DNA of 45,941 nucleotides from a virus: the IMG/VR virus record IMGVR_UViG_3300044492_000068, positions 1-45,941 of that record; one strand, 5' to 3'. The translations under genes and the position numbers were made by a program. The notes beneath the pieces are model-generated. The model saw nothing but the letters and a program-made list of their open reading frames with translations. It made no database searches and was not told where the DNA came from. This document shows positions 30,654 through 38,680 of the stretch, in pieces (positions within the stretch are counted from its first letter, which is position 1; every line of letters starts with the position of its first letter).

Positions 30654-32648
30654 CTACGAGGGTTCGGCGCCGACGTTCTTGTAGAGCCCGCGCCAGTCGA
30701 GCACCTTCGCCGCGAAGTCCTCGCGACACTTGATCTCGATCCCGTCGACGTCGAACCCGATCCGCGTCTCGATCGTCGGACCCTCCTCGCCCTCGAGGTA
30801 TCCGTATTCGATGATGTCGATCTGCTCCGGCGCGGCCGCGATGTACCACGCGAGCGGTTCGTTGTCGAGCCGTGGTTCGGCGATCACCATGAGCTTCCCG
30901 CTGAACGGGTTCACGGCGATCACGGTCTGCGGCGTGATCGGCGTCACGATGGCGTCGCCCTGCGTCTCGAGGGCGGAGCCCACGATCAGGAACTTCGGCG
31001 CGATGTTCAGCCGCTCGCCGTCGAGCGATACCTGCTGGCGCATGGACGCGCGCGCGGCGCCGAGCGAGTCGACATCGATCACGGCGCCCGCCGAGTCGAT
31101 GTTCAGGTGAGCCGCCGAGAAGAGCGCGTTGCCGTCGCCCATGATCGGATTGCTCGTGATCTGATCCCACACCAGATCGCTTTCGAGGTTCCGCGCCGCC
31201 CGTCCGAACATCGTCGGGACGCGACCGAACGCGTCGGCGTCGTCGTTCACGAGCGCCTTCCGCGTGATGGCGAACACGCGGCCGTACGTCGCGAGCTGGT
31301 ACGACTCGCGGCCCTCGCCGATCGTGCCCCGCTTGAACTCGCCGTGCTCCTTCACCTCGAGGAGCGCGGGCGCGTCGCCCATCTGCTGACGATAGACGGG
31401 CTTGAAATCGGGGAGGTTGACCTGCCGGGAGATCGCCTTGAACGTCTGCGGCGCCTCGTCGTACGCCTTGCGAACCGTCTTGTTCGCGACGTCGGCCAGG
31501 AGGTACGCGAAATCGCTCGTCGTGTGGTAGCCGTGCCCGCTGCGCTGATTGAGGCCGAGCGCCGCGGCGGCCAGCTCCATCTTCGACAGGCCCGACGTCC
31601 GGACGCCGGCGGCGTGCAGGAACGTGCGCGCCGTGTCGAGGAGCGTGAGCCCGCGATACGGCCGACTCTTGTCGTCGATCTTGAAGTACTGCGGCGCGAT
31701 CCGGTGCAGGAGCGCGGCCTCGATGCCGCCCCGCACGTGCACGAGCGGATCTTCGCCGAGCGTGATCGAGGACCCGCCCGGCTGCGGGCCGCGATCCTGC
31801 GCGCCGCGCGCCTGGAGCTCGACGAACACGAGTCGCGAAACCTCGTCGAGCGCGGTTCGCGCCTTGATGTGCTGATCGATGAACGTCTGCGGCATCCGCC
31901 CGGCGCGCGCGGCCGTCATGATGCCCTCGACGCGAGCGGTTTCCGCGGCGACGGCGCGATCGACGTCCGTCGGTTCGGCGGCCGGTCGCGCGGGCGGATC
32001 GGCCGGGTGGAGCCGGAGCGCCGCGGCGGCGGGATCTTCTGCGACGGTTTCAGGGCGGGCGGCGGGATCGTTTCGCACGGGCTGCTCCTTGCGGATGATG
32101 AGGCACGAGTTGGTCGCTACCTCGTGATTGCGGACGCGAGCGCCGACGTCGGCCGGCATCGGGACCATTGACACTTCGTAGGGTTCCCAATCGACGGCGG
32201 TACGAACCGGGATCGCGCCCGTCGTGTCCTCCATGAATTTGTGAACCCGATAGCCGACGCTGACGTTCTGGATCACGCCGTCGATCACGTCGCGATAGAT
32301 CTCCTCGACGGCGGCGCGTTTCGAGAACCGCACGCGGACGATCGCGTCGGTGCCCTCGAGTCGAAAGGAATTCGCGACGACGGTTCCGATCTGATCGGTG
32401 ATCGACCACGCGGAATGAGCGTCGAGGAGCGGCGCCGTGTTGAGGCGTCCCGTCCGGATCGCCTTTTTCGAGATCTCGAGCTGCTCGAGATATCGCGTGT
32501 CGCTCATCCAGTCGTACCGCTCGACGCCCGCGCCCGTCGAGAAAATCAGCTCGACGGATCGATCGTCCTCGTTTGCCGACGCGACGTTCGCGCGGGCCAT
32601 TAGGGAGAGCGGCGGAACATCGATCGTTTGTGACGCGCCCGGCTTCAT
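30654..32648 (-). CDS. Prohead protease-major capsid protein fusion
   Basis: 664 residues in one chain. The N-terminal region (about 1-200) has the HK97-type prohead protease pattern: DAHSAWS with His78 and QNVSVGYRV with Ser130. A Pro/Ala-rich linker (about 190-260) likely acts as the scaffold delta domain. The C-terminal part (about 310-664) is the capsid subunit (KMELAAAALGLNQRSG, GEGRESYQLATYGRVFAITRKALVNDD, NLESDLVWDQITSNPIMGDGNALF). Fused protease-capsid proteins are known in phages, and the fused protein must cleave itself to free the mature subunit. ATG at 32648 was chosen; no strong RBS was seen, but a stem-loop lies just upstream. Confidence 0.85.
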   Translation of the reverse strand: MKPGASQTIDVPPLSLMARANVASANEDDRSVELIFSTGAGVERYDWMSDTRYLEQLEISKKAIRTGRLNTAPLLDAHSAWSITDQIGTVVANSFRLEGTDAIVRVRFSKRAAVEEIYRDVIDGVIQNVSVGYRVHKFMEDTTGAIPVRTAVDWEPYEVSMVPMPADVGARVRNHEVATNSCLIIRKEQPVRNDPAARPETVAEDPAAAALRLHPADPPARPAAEPTDVDRAVAAETARVEGIMTAARAGRMPQTFIDQHIKARTALDEVSRLVFVELQARGAQDRGPQPGGSSITLGEDPLVHVRGGIEAALLHRIAPQYFKIDDKSRPYRGLTLLDTARTFLHAAGVRTSGLSKMELAAAALGLNQRSGHGYHTTSDFAYLLADVANKTVRKAYDEAPQTFKAISRQVNLPDFKPVYRQQMGDAPALLEVKEHGEFKRGTIGEGRESYQLATYGRVFAITRKALVNDDADAFGRVPTMFGRAARNLESDLVWDQITSNPIMGDGNALFSAAHLNIDSAGAVIDVDSLGAARASMRQQVSLDGERLNIAPKFLIVGSALETQGDAIVTPITPQTVIAVNPFSGKLMVIAEPRLDNEPLAWYIAAAPEQIDIIEYGYLEGEEGPTIETRIGFDVDGIEIKCREDFAAKVLDWRGLYKNVGAEPS

Positions 32649-32660
32649 GATGTGCGACAG

Positions 32661-32688
32661 CTTGCGGGAGGGCGGCGCCGTCCGCAAG
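32661..32688 (-). promoter_or_regulatory. Leader hairpin before the protease-capsid gene
   Basis: CTTGCGG (32661-32667) pairs with CCGCAAG (32682-32688) across a 14-base loop containing GGCGCC. It lies 12 bases before the ATG at 32648 in a 74-base gap, one of the few leaders in the packed head module, so it may regulate or process the capsid mRNA. Confidence 0.45.
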
Positions 32689-32722
32689 GGACTAGCGCCG
32701 CGAGCGATCACGAAAAGCCTAT

Positions 32723-32968
32723 TTACTCGACGGGCTTTCCATAGCGGCGCGCGTCGCGAATTCGGATCCGGAGATCCCCGCCGGGGAGGCGATAGGCCCG
32801 GAGCGCGCCTTTTCGGATGTCGCGATAGATCGTCTGGACGCGGACGCCCCACTTCGCCGCCAGCTCCGCGGGCGCGATCGCGGCCTCGAGGTACGGAGCG
32901 CCGCGCCGTCGACGCGTGTCGTTCCGTTCGTCGGGCCAGTGCACGGAGCGGGGAGGCTCGCCTGCCAT
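32723..32968 (-). CDS. Excisionase-like small HTH protein
   Basis: 81 residues. PAELAAKWGVRVQTIYRDIRKGALRAYRLPGGDLRIRIRDARRYG (residues 33-77) is the MerR/excisionase-type winged helix with wing, as in helix-turn-helix 17 proteins. It lies between the portal and protease genes, an odd place for a regulator; an accessory packaging or regulatory role is possible. Start ATG 2 bases after the portal stop. Confidence 0.7.
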   Translation of the reverse strand: MAGEPPRSVHWPDERNDTRRRRGAPYLEAAIAPAELAAKWGVRVQTIYRDIRKGALRAYRLPGGDLRIRIRDARRYGKPVE

Positions 32969-32970
32969 GG

Positions 32971-34524
32971 TTACGTGTCCTCCTCCGTCACGTCGGCCGA
33001 CGGCGACGCGGGTTCCGTCGGCGGAACGGGATCAGCCGGAGCGGCGGGCGCGGCCGGCTGCGTTTGCGACATCCCGGCTTGCGTCATTTTCCGGGGATCG
33101 CTGTCGAGGATGATCTCCGACTTGTCGAGGAGAGCGTTCCACGCCTTCATCTCCGCGATCACTTTCGTCGGGTTGAGCCCGCGCGCGCGAAGCTCCTCCT
33201 GCATCGTCGTGATCCCGGTTCGCACGTTGCGGAGGATCGCCAGGCCCTCCGACGCCGGATCGATGAACGGGAGCGGCGGCGGCGTCCACTCGACGTCCGG
33301 AACCTCCGCCGACTTGAGGAGCCCCGCGATCGCGGCCGCTTCCATCGCCCACGCCCACGCCGGATCACAGAACCCGGGGATCACGAGTCTCCATCGCCAG
33401 TCGTCGACGTCGGGCTGATGCGCGAGGCGCGACATACGCGCGGCGGAGAAACTGAGATCCCGGTGATCGCCGGTCATGCCCTCGTACAGCACGCGGAGCC
33501 CGCTCGAGATTCCACGGAGGTTGCGATCCATGTAATCGCCGTACTCATTCACGCGCGGAGGCTCGACGACGGAGATCTGTCGGCCCGCCGGGAGGTTCTG
33601 GATCATGCCCGGCGAGAGCGCATCGATCGACGGCGTTTGTGAGTCGTTCGGATCGCCGAGCGGCGCGCCGGAGCCGTCGAGATCGTCGCGCACGAACACG
33701 GCCAGGCACGCGGCGATCTTTTGCTTCACGAGCGTCGCGTCGTCGTAGTCGTCGAGATCCTTCCACTTGAGGAGCGACGGCGCGAACCATGAAACCGCGC
33801 GCACCTGGCCGGGCCGATCGCCGCGGAACAAATGCCGCACGCCCTCCGCCGGGATCCGCACGGAGGGCGCGTAAGCTCCGCCGACGCTGCCCGGGTGTTC
33901 GCGAAAGAGCCAGTACGCGACCCGCTCGCCGATCGGGGAGAACTCGACGCCCTGAACGATCTTCCCGCCGTTTGGCGTCGTGATCTGATCCTTTGTCGTG
34001 TCGAGGAAATCGGGCTCAAGGATCTGGAGCTGTAGCGGGATCGGGAGCCCGTCGGACGGGAGCCGGAAGCGTCGGCGGATCAGCACCTCGCCCGACTCCG
34101 CCATCGTTCGGAGCACGAGCTTTTGTAGGCCGTAGATGTCGTGCTGTCCGTCCGCGTCGCAGGCCGTCGTCTCCGCCCACTTCCGCCAGAGCGTCATCGC
34201 GCGAGCGTTCGGCGACTCCGCGACGATCCCCCATCCGATCGTTTCGTTCACGATCGACGAGAGCGCCGCCGACGCATAGGGATTGTTTCGCACGAGATCC
34301 CGCACGGCCTGACGGAGCGGCGCGGCGGCCGGGCCGATCGCCGCGTTCGCGTCCGTCGCCGGCTTGCGCCATCCCTGCGTCCGGTAGGTGTTCGCCGCCC
34401 CTTCGTAGTGGCGGGCGAGGATCTCGCCGGCGTAGCGCGCGCGCTGCCGCTTGAGCGTCCATCGCGGCGCGACCGTGGACGTCATCCGATCGAGCCAGTG
34501 CTGGCGCGCGATTCTATCGGCCAT
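32971..34524 (-). CDS. Portal protein (lambda B family)
   Basis: 517 residues. Segments such as RARYAGEILARHYEGAANTYRTQGW, PLRQAVRDLVRNNPYASAALSSIVNETIGWGI and ARAMTLWRKWAETTACDADGQHDIYGLQKLVLRTMAESGEVLIRRRF are characteristic of lambda-type portal proteins, the dodecameric ring through which DNA enters the capsid. Its gene follows the glycan cassette and overlaps it by 11 bases, so it is co-transcribed. Confidence 0.93.
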   Translation of the reverse strand: MADRIARQHWLDRMTSTVAPRWTLKRQRARYAGEILARHYEGAANTYRTQGWRKPATDANAAIGPAAAPLRQAVRDLVRNNPYASAALSSIVNETIGWGIVAESPNARAMTLWRKWAETTACDADGQHDIYGLQKLVLRTMAESGEVLIRRRFRLPSDGLPIPLQLQILEPDFLDTTKDQITTPNGGKIVQGVEFSPIGERVAYWLFREHPGSVGGAYAPSVRIPAEGVRHLFRGDRPGQVRAVSWFAPSLLKWKDLDDYDDATLVKQKIAACLAVFVRDDLDGSGAPLGDPNDSQTPSIDALSPGMIQNLPAGRQISVVEPPRVNEYGDYMDRNLRGISSGLRVLYEGMTGDHRDLSFSAARMSRLAHQPDVDDWRWRLVIPGFCDPAWAWAMEAAAIAGLLKSAEVPDVEWTPPPLPFIDPASEGLAILRNVRTGITTMQEELRARGLNPTKVIAEMKAWNALLDKSEIILDSDPRKMTQAGMSQTQPAAPAAPADPVPPTEPASPSADVTEEDT

Positions 34525-35149
34525 CGTTTACCCCTTCCGGAACAATTGCGATCCGCTTCGTCGGCGTCGGTTCAGGCCCTCGACAGGGACAGCGTTTCGC
34601 CGTCGGGACCGTCGACGGGAGCGCGTCGCCGTGCGCCCGTCGCCAATGGTAGACGTACAGACTCTCGAGCACGTAGACGCGGAGCCCGGCGCGCGCGACG
34701 GCGAAGTGCATCATGTGATCGACGCAGAGCATTCCGTCGACGAACCCGCCCGCGCGTTCCCACGTCGCCCGCGATAGACACATGAGCACGCCGCCGAGCC
34801 CCTTCGTGTCCGTGACGTCGAGGAGCGTTCGCCGCTCGAGGCGCGCGGCGCCGAGCTTCCGGTGATACGCCATGTCGTGATTGTCGCGATCGGCCTCCGC
34901 TGCGCGCTGCCAGGGCGAGGCGATCCGGTTCGTCGTCGCCGTGAGCAGGCCGACGTCGGGCCGGTGCTCGATCACTTCGACGAGTTGCCGGTACCACTCG
35001 CGCGTCGTCGGCATCGCATCATGATCGAACAGGCAGGCCCACGCGTCGGCGGGTAGCAGGGACATCGCGCGGTTGTAGGCGCGCCCGAGGTTCGCGTCGA
35101 GATCGAACGGCGTGAACGTGATCAGCTCTATCGCCACTCGCTCACCCAT
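34514..35149 (-). CDS. GT-A glycosyltransferase (family 2-like)
   Basis: 211 residues. A DHD metal/nucleotide-binding motif (residues 42-44 in ACLFDHDAMP), then GGVLMCLSRATWERAGGF and VDHMMHFAVARAGLRVYVL match the C-terminal acceptor half of family 2 glycosyltransferases. The N-terminus is shorter than normal (PFDLDANLGRAYNRAM takes the place of the nucleotide-binding strand). The ATG at 35149 overlaps the preceding gene by 22 bases; a GTG at 35137 is an alternative. It ends inside the portal start. Confidence 0.75.
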   Translation of the reverse strand: MGERVAIELITFTPFDLDANLGRAYNRAMSLLPADAWACLFDHDAMPTTREWYRQLVEVIEHRPDVGLLTATTNRIASPWQRAAEADRDNHDMAYHRKLGAARLERRTLLDVTDTKGLGGVLMCLSRATWERAGGFVDGMLCVDHMMHFAVARAGLRVYVLESLYVYHWRRAHGDALPSTVPTAKRCPCRGPEPTPTKRIAIVPEGVNDGR

Positions 35150-35832
35150 GGATACCGATCCCGCTCCTCGAGCGCCGCGAGATCGTCGGAGCCGAGCACG
35201 ACGATCCGCGCGCCTGTCGGGAGGTTCGGATGGCCAGGCCCGACGCCGCGCGCCTCGAGCCGCTCGTATCCCGCGCCGAAAAAGGTAACGAACCCGTCGG
35301 CCTCCGTCCACACGGCCGGGCGGATCTTCGTGTACGGGCGGGATAGAAAGTAATTGAGCATCGCCTGATCGCTCCCGACGCCGTTCGGCCAGGCGCGCCG
35401 CGGATAGCCGTCGGGATCCGCGTCGAACGCGCGCCAGAGCGGATCGAGCACGCCCGCGTCCATGAGGAGGATCGAGCCGGAGAACACGCCCGCGTATGCG
35501 ACGCGCCAGCACACGAGCGGATCGGGCCGATCGACGAGCGGCGTAATGTCGTCGACGAGCACGACGTCGAGATCGAGCGCGAGGATCCGATCGCCGATCG
35601 CCGTGATCCACTCGCGATCGAACTGTCGCATCCGCCGACGGCATCGCGGCGAGTCGCTGTAGCGGGCCGGGAGCGGGATCGTCTCGATCGCGTCGTCGAG
35701 GCCCTCAGCGTCGTCGGTGACACAGACGAGACGATGCGGGAGCGCGAGCCGGCGCGCGAGCATCGATCGGAGCGTGTTCACGTGACGCGCCGCGAATTTG
35801 GTTCCCCACTTCCACGTTAGGACGGTTAGCAC
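35128..35832 (-). CDS. Glycosyltransferase (GT8-like fold)
   Basis: 234 residues, GTG start overlapping the upstream stop. A DLD motif (residues 87-89) in RILALDLDVVLVDDI, followed by GSILLMDAGVLDPLW and NGVGSDQAMLNYFL, matches retaining glycosyltransferases that transfer sugar from a nucleotide sugar with a DxD-bound metal. It belongs to a block of four overlapping genes. Substrate unknown. Confidence 0.75.
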   Translation of the reverse strand: MLTVLTWKWGTKFAARHVNTLRSMLARRLALPHRLVCVTDDAEGLDDAIETIPLPARYSDSPRCRRRMRQFDREWITAIGDRILALDLDVVLVDDITPLVDRPDPLVCWRVAYAGVFSGSILLMDAGVLDPLWRAFDADPDGYPRRAWPNGVGSDQAMLNYFLSRPYTKIRPAVWTEADGFVTFFGAGYERLEARGVGPGHPNLPTGARIVVLGSDDLAALEERDRYPWVSEWR

Positions 35833-37487
35833 TCCTCGTACTCCCGTTGACTGTCGAGAAAAAACGCCGACGCCCGCGCGTGCGCGAGCTGCGAGCGGTA
35901 ACAGGCGAGCGCGCGGATCTTCCGCTCGATCGCGTCGGTCGCCTCCGGAACGATCTCGCGGCCGCCGACGACGCGGGCGCCGTCCCGGTACGTGTGGTAG
36001 CGCCGCACGGCGGAGCCGAACACCTCGACGGCCGCCCGGGCGACGGCGACGTGATCGGCGTGCGACGCCTCGAGGCTTGGCGCCCACACTTCCGACGGCA
36101 TCCCGTGCACCTCGACGAGCGCCCGCATACGCGCCGCGAGATCGCCGCCGCTCCACTGCTCGACGGGCCCGGCGCCGAGAATCGCGGCCGCTGCGCGCGA
36201 CTCCTCCGCCCTGGTGAACGTGTCGCCGTAGTCGCGGACGGATGGAAAACAGACGACGATCCGCGGCCGGGCGCGCTGTAGCACGAACGCCGCGAATAGC
36301 GTCTCGTCGTCGGCGTGCGGCGCGAACAGGAGCGCGTTCCGCTTCACGCCCTCGACAAAAAACACGTGCGGCGGTTCGCCGTGGTACCGCTGACAGAGCG
36401 AGTCGTCGCGGTAGCGGGTTTCGTACGGCCCCACGTCGGCGACGTCGAACCCGGCGCGCGCGAGCTGCTCGCGCACGAACGCCGGCGTCGTGAGCGTGAC
36501 GGCGGGTTGTGAACCCTTCCAGCCGCCGCGCCTCGACGATCGCGGATCGCTCGTCTCATCCTCCGTGATCCGCACGACGCCGCCGGGCTCGAGGACCCGC
36601 GCGAGCTCGTCGACGAACGCGGGCCAGTCGTCGGCCGCGAGGTACATGAGCGCATGAGAGATCGTGATCCCCGACACGGAGCCGCCCGCGAAATCGCGGA
36701 GCCCGTGCTCAAACTTCCAGCCGAGCGCCTTGTCGAGATTCACGAGGCCGGGGAGCGGATGCCAGGACCGATCGGCCGGGTTCCCGCATCCGAGGTTCAG
36801 GCGGAGCGGCGAGCGGATCCCGCTATGCGCCTGCCTGGCCGACTTCGGGATCCGGCTGCGGCCCGTGATGCCGTGCCGGTACGTCGCGAGCACCTCCGGA
36901 ACGTATCGGCATCGCGCCGCCTCCGCGATCGCGATCCAGAAGTACCAGTCCTCCGGAACCTGCTGATCGTCGAACCGGATCGATCCGATCGTCGCGCGTC
37001 GAATGAGCGGCGACATGATCGGGATCACGTTGCCGCGGCGGAGGATCGGCGCGATCCAGCCGCCGAGATCGAGCCGCTCGTATCCGTACTGAGAAGACGC
37101 CTTGATCGTCCGTTGCTTCGCGGCGTCCTGGATCTCGACGTCGCACAGTACCCAGCCGATCGTTTCGTCGAACGCGCGGATCTGCGTCTCGAGCTTTTCC
37201 GGTTCGATCGTGTCGTCGGCGTCGAGGAACATCACGAACGCGCCGCGCGCCAGCTCGATCCCGAGGTTCCGCGCCGACGATGGCCCGCTATGCGGTTGTC
37301 GCACGTAGCGGACGCGGGGATCGTCGGCGAACGCGGCGAGCGCCTCCGGCGTCGCGTCGGTGGAACCGTCGTCGACCACGATCACTTCCACGGGGATCGA
37401 CTGATCGAGCACGCTCCCGATCGCCTCGCCGACGACGGCGCCGTGATTGTGCGACGGGACGATCACGCTCACGAGCGGCGCGTTCAC
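35826..37487 (-). CDS. Glycosyltransferase-methyltransferase-PIG-L deacetylase fusion
   Basis: 553 residues, GTG start overlapping the upstream stop. Domain 1 (about 4-205) is a family 2 glycosyltransferase: VSVIVPSHNHGA, VVDDGSTD (38-45), LDADD (88-92), VPEDWYFW (178-184). Domain 2 (228-380) is a class I SAM methyltransferase with LNLGCGN (230-236) and SHALMYL. Domain 3 (385-553) is a PIG-L/LmbE N-deacetylase with FAPHADDE (388-395) and HADH (476-479), the zinc ligands of enzymes that remove acetyl from GlcNAc. The three may act in series: transfer an amino sugar, methylate it or an acceptor, and deacetylate it. The fusion lies in the head operon, pointing to virion glycan or host-surface glycan modification (inference). 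Confidence 0.85.
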   Translation of the reverse strand: MNAPLVSVIVPSHNHGAVVGEAIGSVLDQSIPVEVIVVDDGSTDATPEALAAFADDPRVRYVRQPHSGPSSARNLGIELARGAFVMFLDADDTIEPEKLETQIRAFDETIGWVLCDVEIQDAAKQRTIKASSQYGYERLDLGGWIAPILRRGNVIPIMSPLIRRATIGSIRFDDQQVPEDWYFWIAIAEAARCRYVPEVLATYRHGITGRSRIPKSARQAHSGIRSPLRLNLGCGNPADRSWHPLPGLVNLDKALGWKFEHGLRDFAGGSVSGITISHALMYLAADDWPAFVDELARVLEPGGVVRITEDETSDPRSSRRGGWKGSQPAVTLTTPAFVREQLARAGFDVADVGPYETRYRDDSLCQRYHGEPPHVFFVEGVKRNALLFAPHADDETLFAAFVLQRARPRIVVCFPSVRDYGDTFTRAEESRAAAAILGAGPVEQWSGGDLAARMRALVEVHGMPSEVWAPSLEASHADHVAVARAAVEVFGSAVRRYHTYRDGARVVGGREIVPEATDAIERKIRALACYRSQLAHARASAFFLDSQREYEEC

Positions 37488-38218
37488 TGGCGCGCCTCGA
37501 CGGCGGCCGCGTCGAGCGCGCGCCAGGCGGCGACGAGCGGCGTGAGCACGGGCCGCGGCGCGAGGCCCCGGAAGATCGCGCGCCGTAGATCGCTTTTCAG
37601 GTGAACGATCCGCGTGAGCGCGGGATCGAACCGCTTCCACGTCGAGTCCTCACAGTTCCAGATCTCGCCGGGGAGCTGCGCGACCTGGCATCCGTGCCCG
37701 GCGCGCTCGAGCATGAACCCGAGGGCCGCTTGATTGATCCCGGCGTACCGTGTGCGCCACGGGCGGAGCGCCGCCGCGTCGCCGAGAAAGCTCCGATTCA
37801 CGGCGGCCCACTGCTCGAGGAATCCCCGCGAGCGCGACGACGCGCGCACGAACACGACGCCGGCGTTGAGCGGGAGGCGATCGGCGGCCGTCGTGTAGGC
37901 GAGATCGAACGGGAGATCCCACACGGGATCGAGCGGCCCCGTGATCATCGTGTCGGCGTCGATCAGGAGAACCCGATCGCCGTCGTCGGCGGCCGCGATG
38001 ATGTCGCGCCATCGATCGAGCTTCGCGGAATTGTGCTCGTGAGCGGGAACGCCGAGCGTCGAGCGATAGCCGACGGCCGGGGGGATCTCGACGATCTCGA
38101 CGCGCCAGCCGGCGGCGTGACGGAGCGCCGAGTACTCGAGCGCGCGCGCCATCCGGCGGAACTCATCCCCGGCGACGCCTGACCCGAAGTACACGGAGGC
38201 GAGGAGCGGCGCGGCCAT
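37484..38218 (-). CDS. GT8-type glycosyltransferase
   Basis: 244 residues. DAD (87-89) in RVLLIDADTMITGPL, a region NAGVVFVRASSRSRGFLEQW and NQAALGFMLERAG are typical of GT8-type enzymes (glycogenin and LPS glycosyltransferase family). The gene is the first of the glycan cassette, beginning 17 bases after the gpW-like stop. Substrate unknown. Confidence 0.78.
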   Translation of the reverse strand: MAAPLLASVYFGSGVAGDEFRRMARALEYSALRHAAGWRVEIVEIPPAVGYRSTLGVPAHEHNSAKLDRWRDIIAAADDGDRVLLIDADTMITGPLDPVWDLPFDLAYTTAADRLPLNAGVVFVRASSRSRGFLEQWAAVNRSFLGDAAALRPWRTRYAGINQAALGFMLERAGHGCQVAQLPGEIWNCEDSTWKRFDPALTRIVHLKSDLRRAIFRGLAPRPVLTPLVAAWRALDAAAVEARQ

Positions 38219-38235
38219 GGTCGGCGCGGCGCGCG

Positions 38236-38451
38236 CTATACGCCCTTGCTCGTCGTTCCGACCCGGTACGCCCGACGCGTGTCGGTCCCGAGCGGCCCCG
38301 TGATCTCCGCCTCCATCCGCGCGAGGAGCTTGAGCATGTCGTCGATCGAATTGAACGTAACGGACTGATCCGAGAACGACATCGATCGAGCGCCTCGCCC
38401 GTCGGCGATTGCGCGCCGGAGGTTCTCCGCGTCGGTTGTGGTAAATGGCAT
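38236..38451 (-). CDS. gpW-like head-tail joining protein
   Basis: 71 residues from the ATG at 38451. FTTTDAENLRRAIADGRGARSMSFSDQSVTFNSIDDMLKLLARMEAEI is the size and pattern of lambda gpW and related head-tail joining proteins, which bind the portal to allow tail joining. In lambda gpW also lies between the large terminase and the portal. Here the glycan cassette follows it. Confidence 0.78.
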   Translation of the reverse strand: MPFTTTDAENLRRAIADGRGARSMSFSDQSVTFNSIDDMLKLLARMEAEITGPLGTDTRRAYRVGTTSKGV

Positions 38452-38571
38452 GGGCTTTGCCGCCGAGAATAGCACGGCGGCGAGCGCGGCCGTAAGCTCC
38501 GGGCGGCCTGGCGGCCCTAGAAACGGCGCGCCTGTCGGGAGGGCCGGGAGGCCGGGCCGCCGCCGTCCAGC

Positions 38572-38670
38572 CTACAGGCGGGCCGCGTGGCGCGAGCGCC
38601 GGGCGGTTTCGTCGAGGGCCGGTGTTCCACGTGGAACAATTCCGTAATCCGGCCGGGCTTGCTCCACCAC
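38572..38670 (-). CDS. Possible 32-residue ORF containing parS
   Basis: Starts at GTG-GTG directly after the terminase stop with a strong GAGGAGGGG ribosome binding site, and ends at TAG at 38572. The parS sequence encodes IVPRGT within it. Could be a real small gene or the RBS may belong to nothing. Low confidence. Confidence 0.3.
   Translation of the reverse strand: MVEQARPDYGIVPRGTPALDETARRSRHAARL
38623..38638. other. parS: parS: perfect ParB-binding palindrome
   Basis: TGTTCCACGTGGAACA is a perfect 16-bp palindrome and matches the bacterial chromosomal parS consensus TGTTNCACGTGNAACA at all fixed positions. It lies in the 229-base spacer between the large terminase and the gpW-like gene. 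No ParB-like gene is in the window, so the host ParB is the likely ligand. It is the only perfect copy seen; other CACGTG cores checked do not match. Confidence 0.8.
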
Positions 38671-38680
38671 GCTCCCCTCC

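Noticed and set aside
35775-35790. Second parS-like site around a TTCACGTGA core
   Set aside because: The flanks do not match the TGTT/AACA ends at the right spacing.
34514-38218. Glycan genes as a DNA base glucosylation system
   Set aside because: No hydroxymethylase, TET/JBP-type or thymidylate synthase-like gene was seen to make a hydroxylated base; protein or surface glycans fit better.
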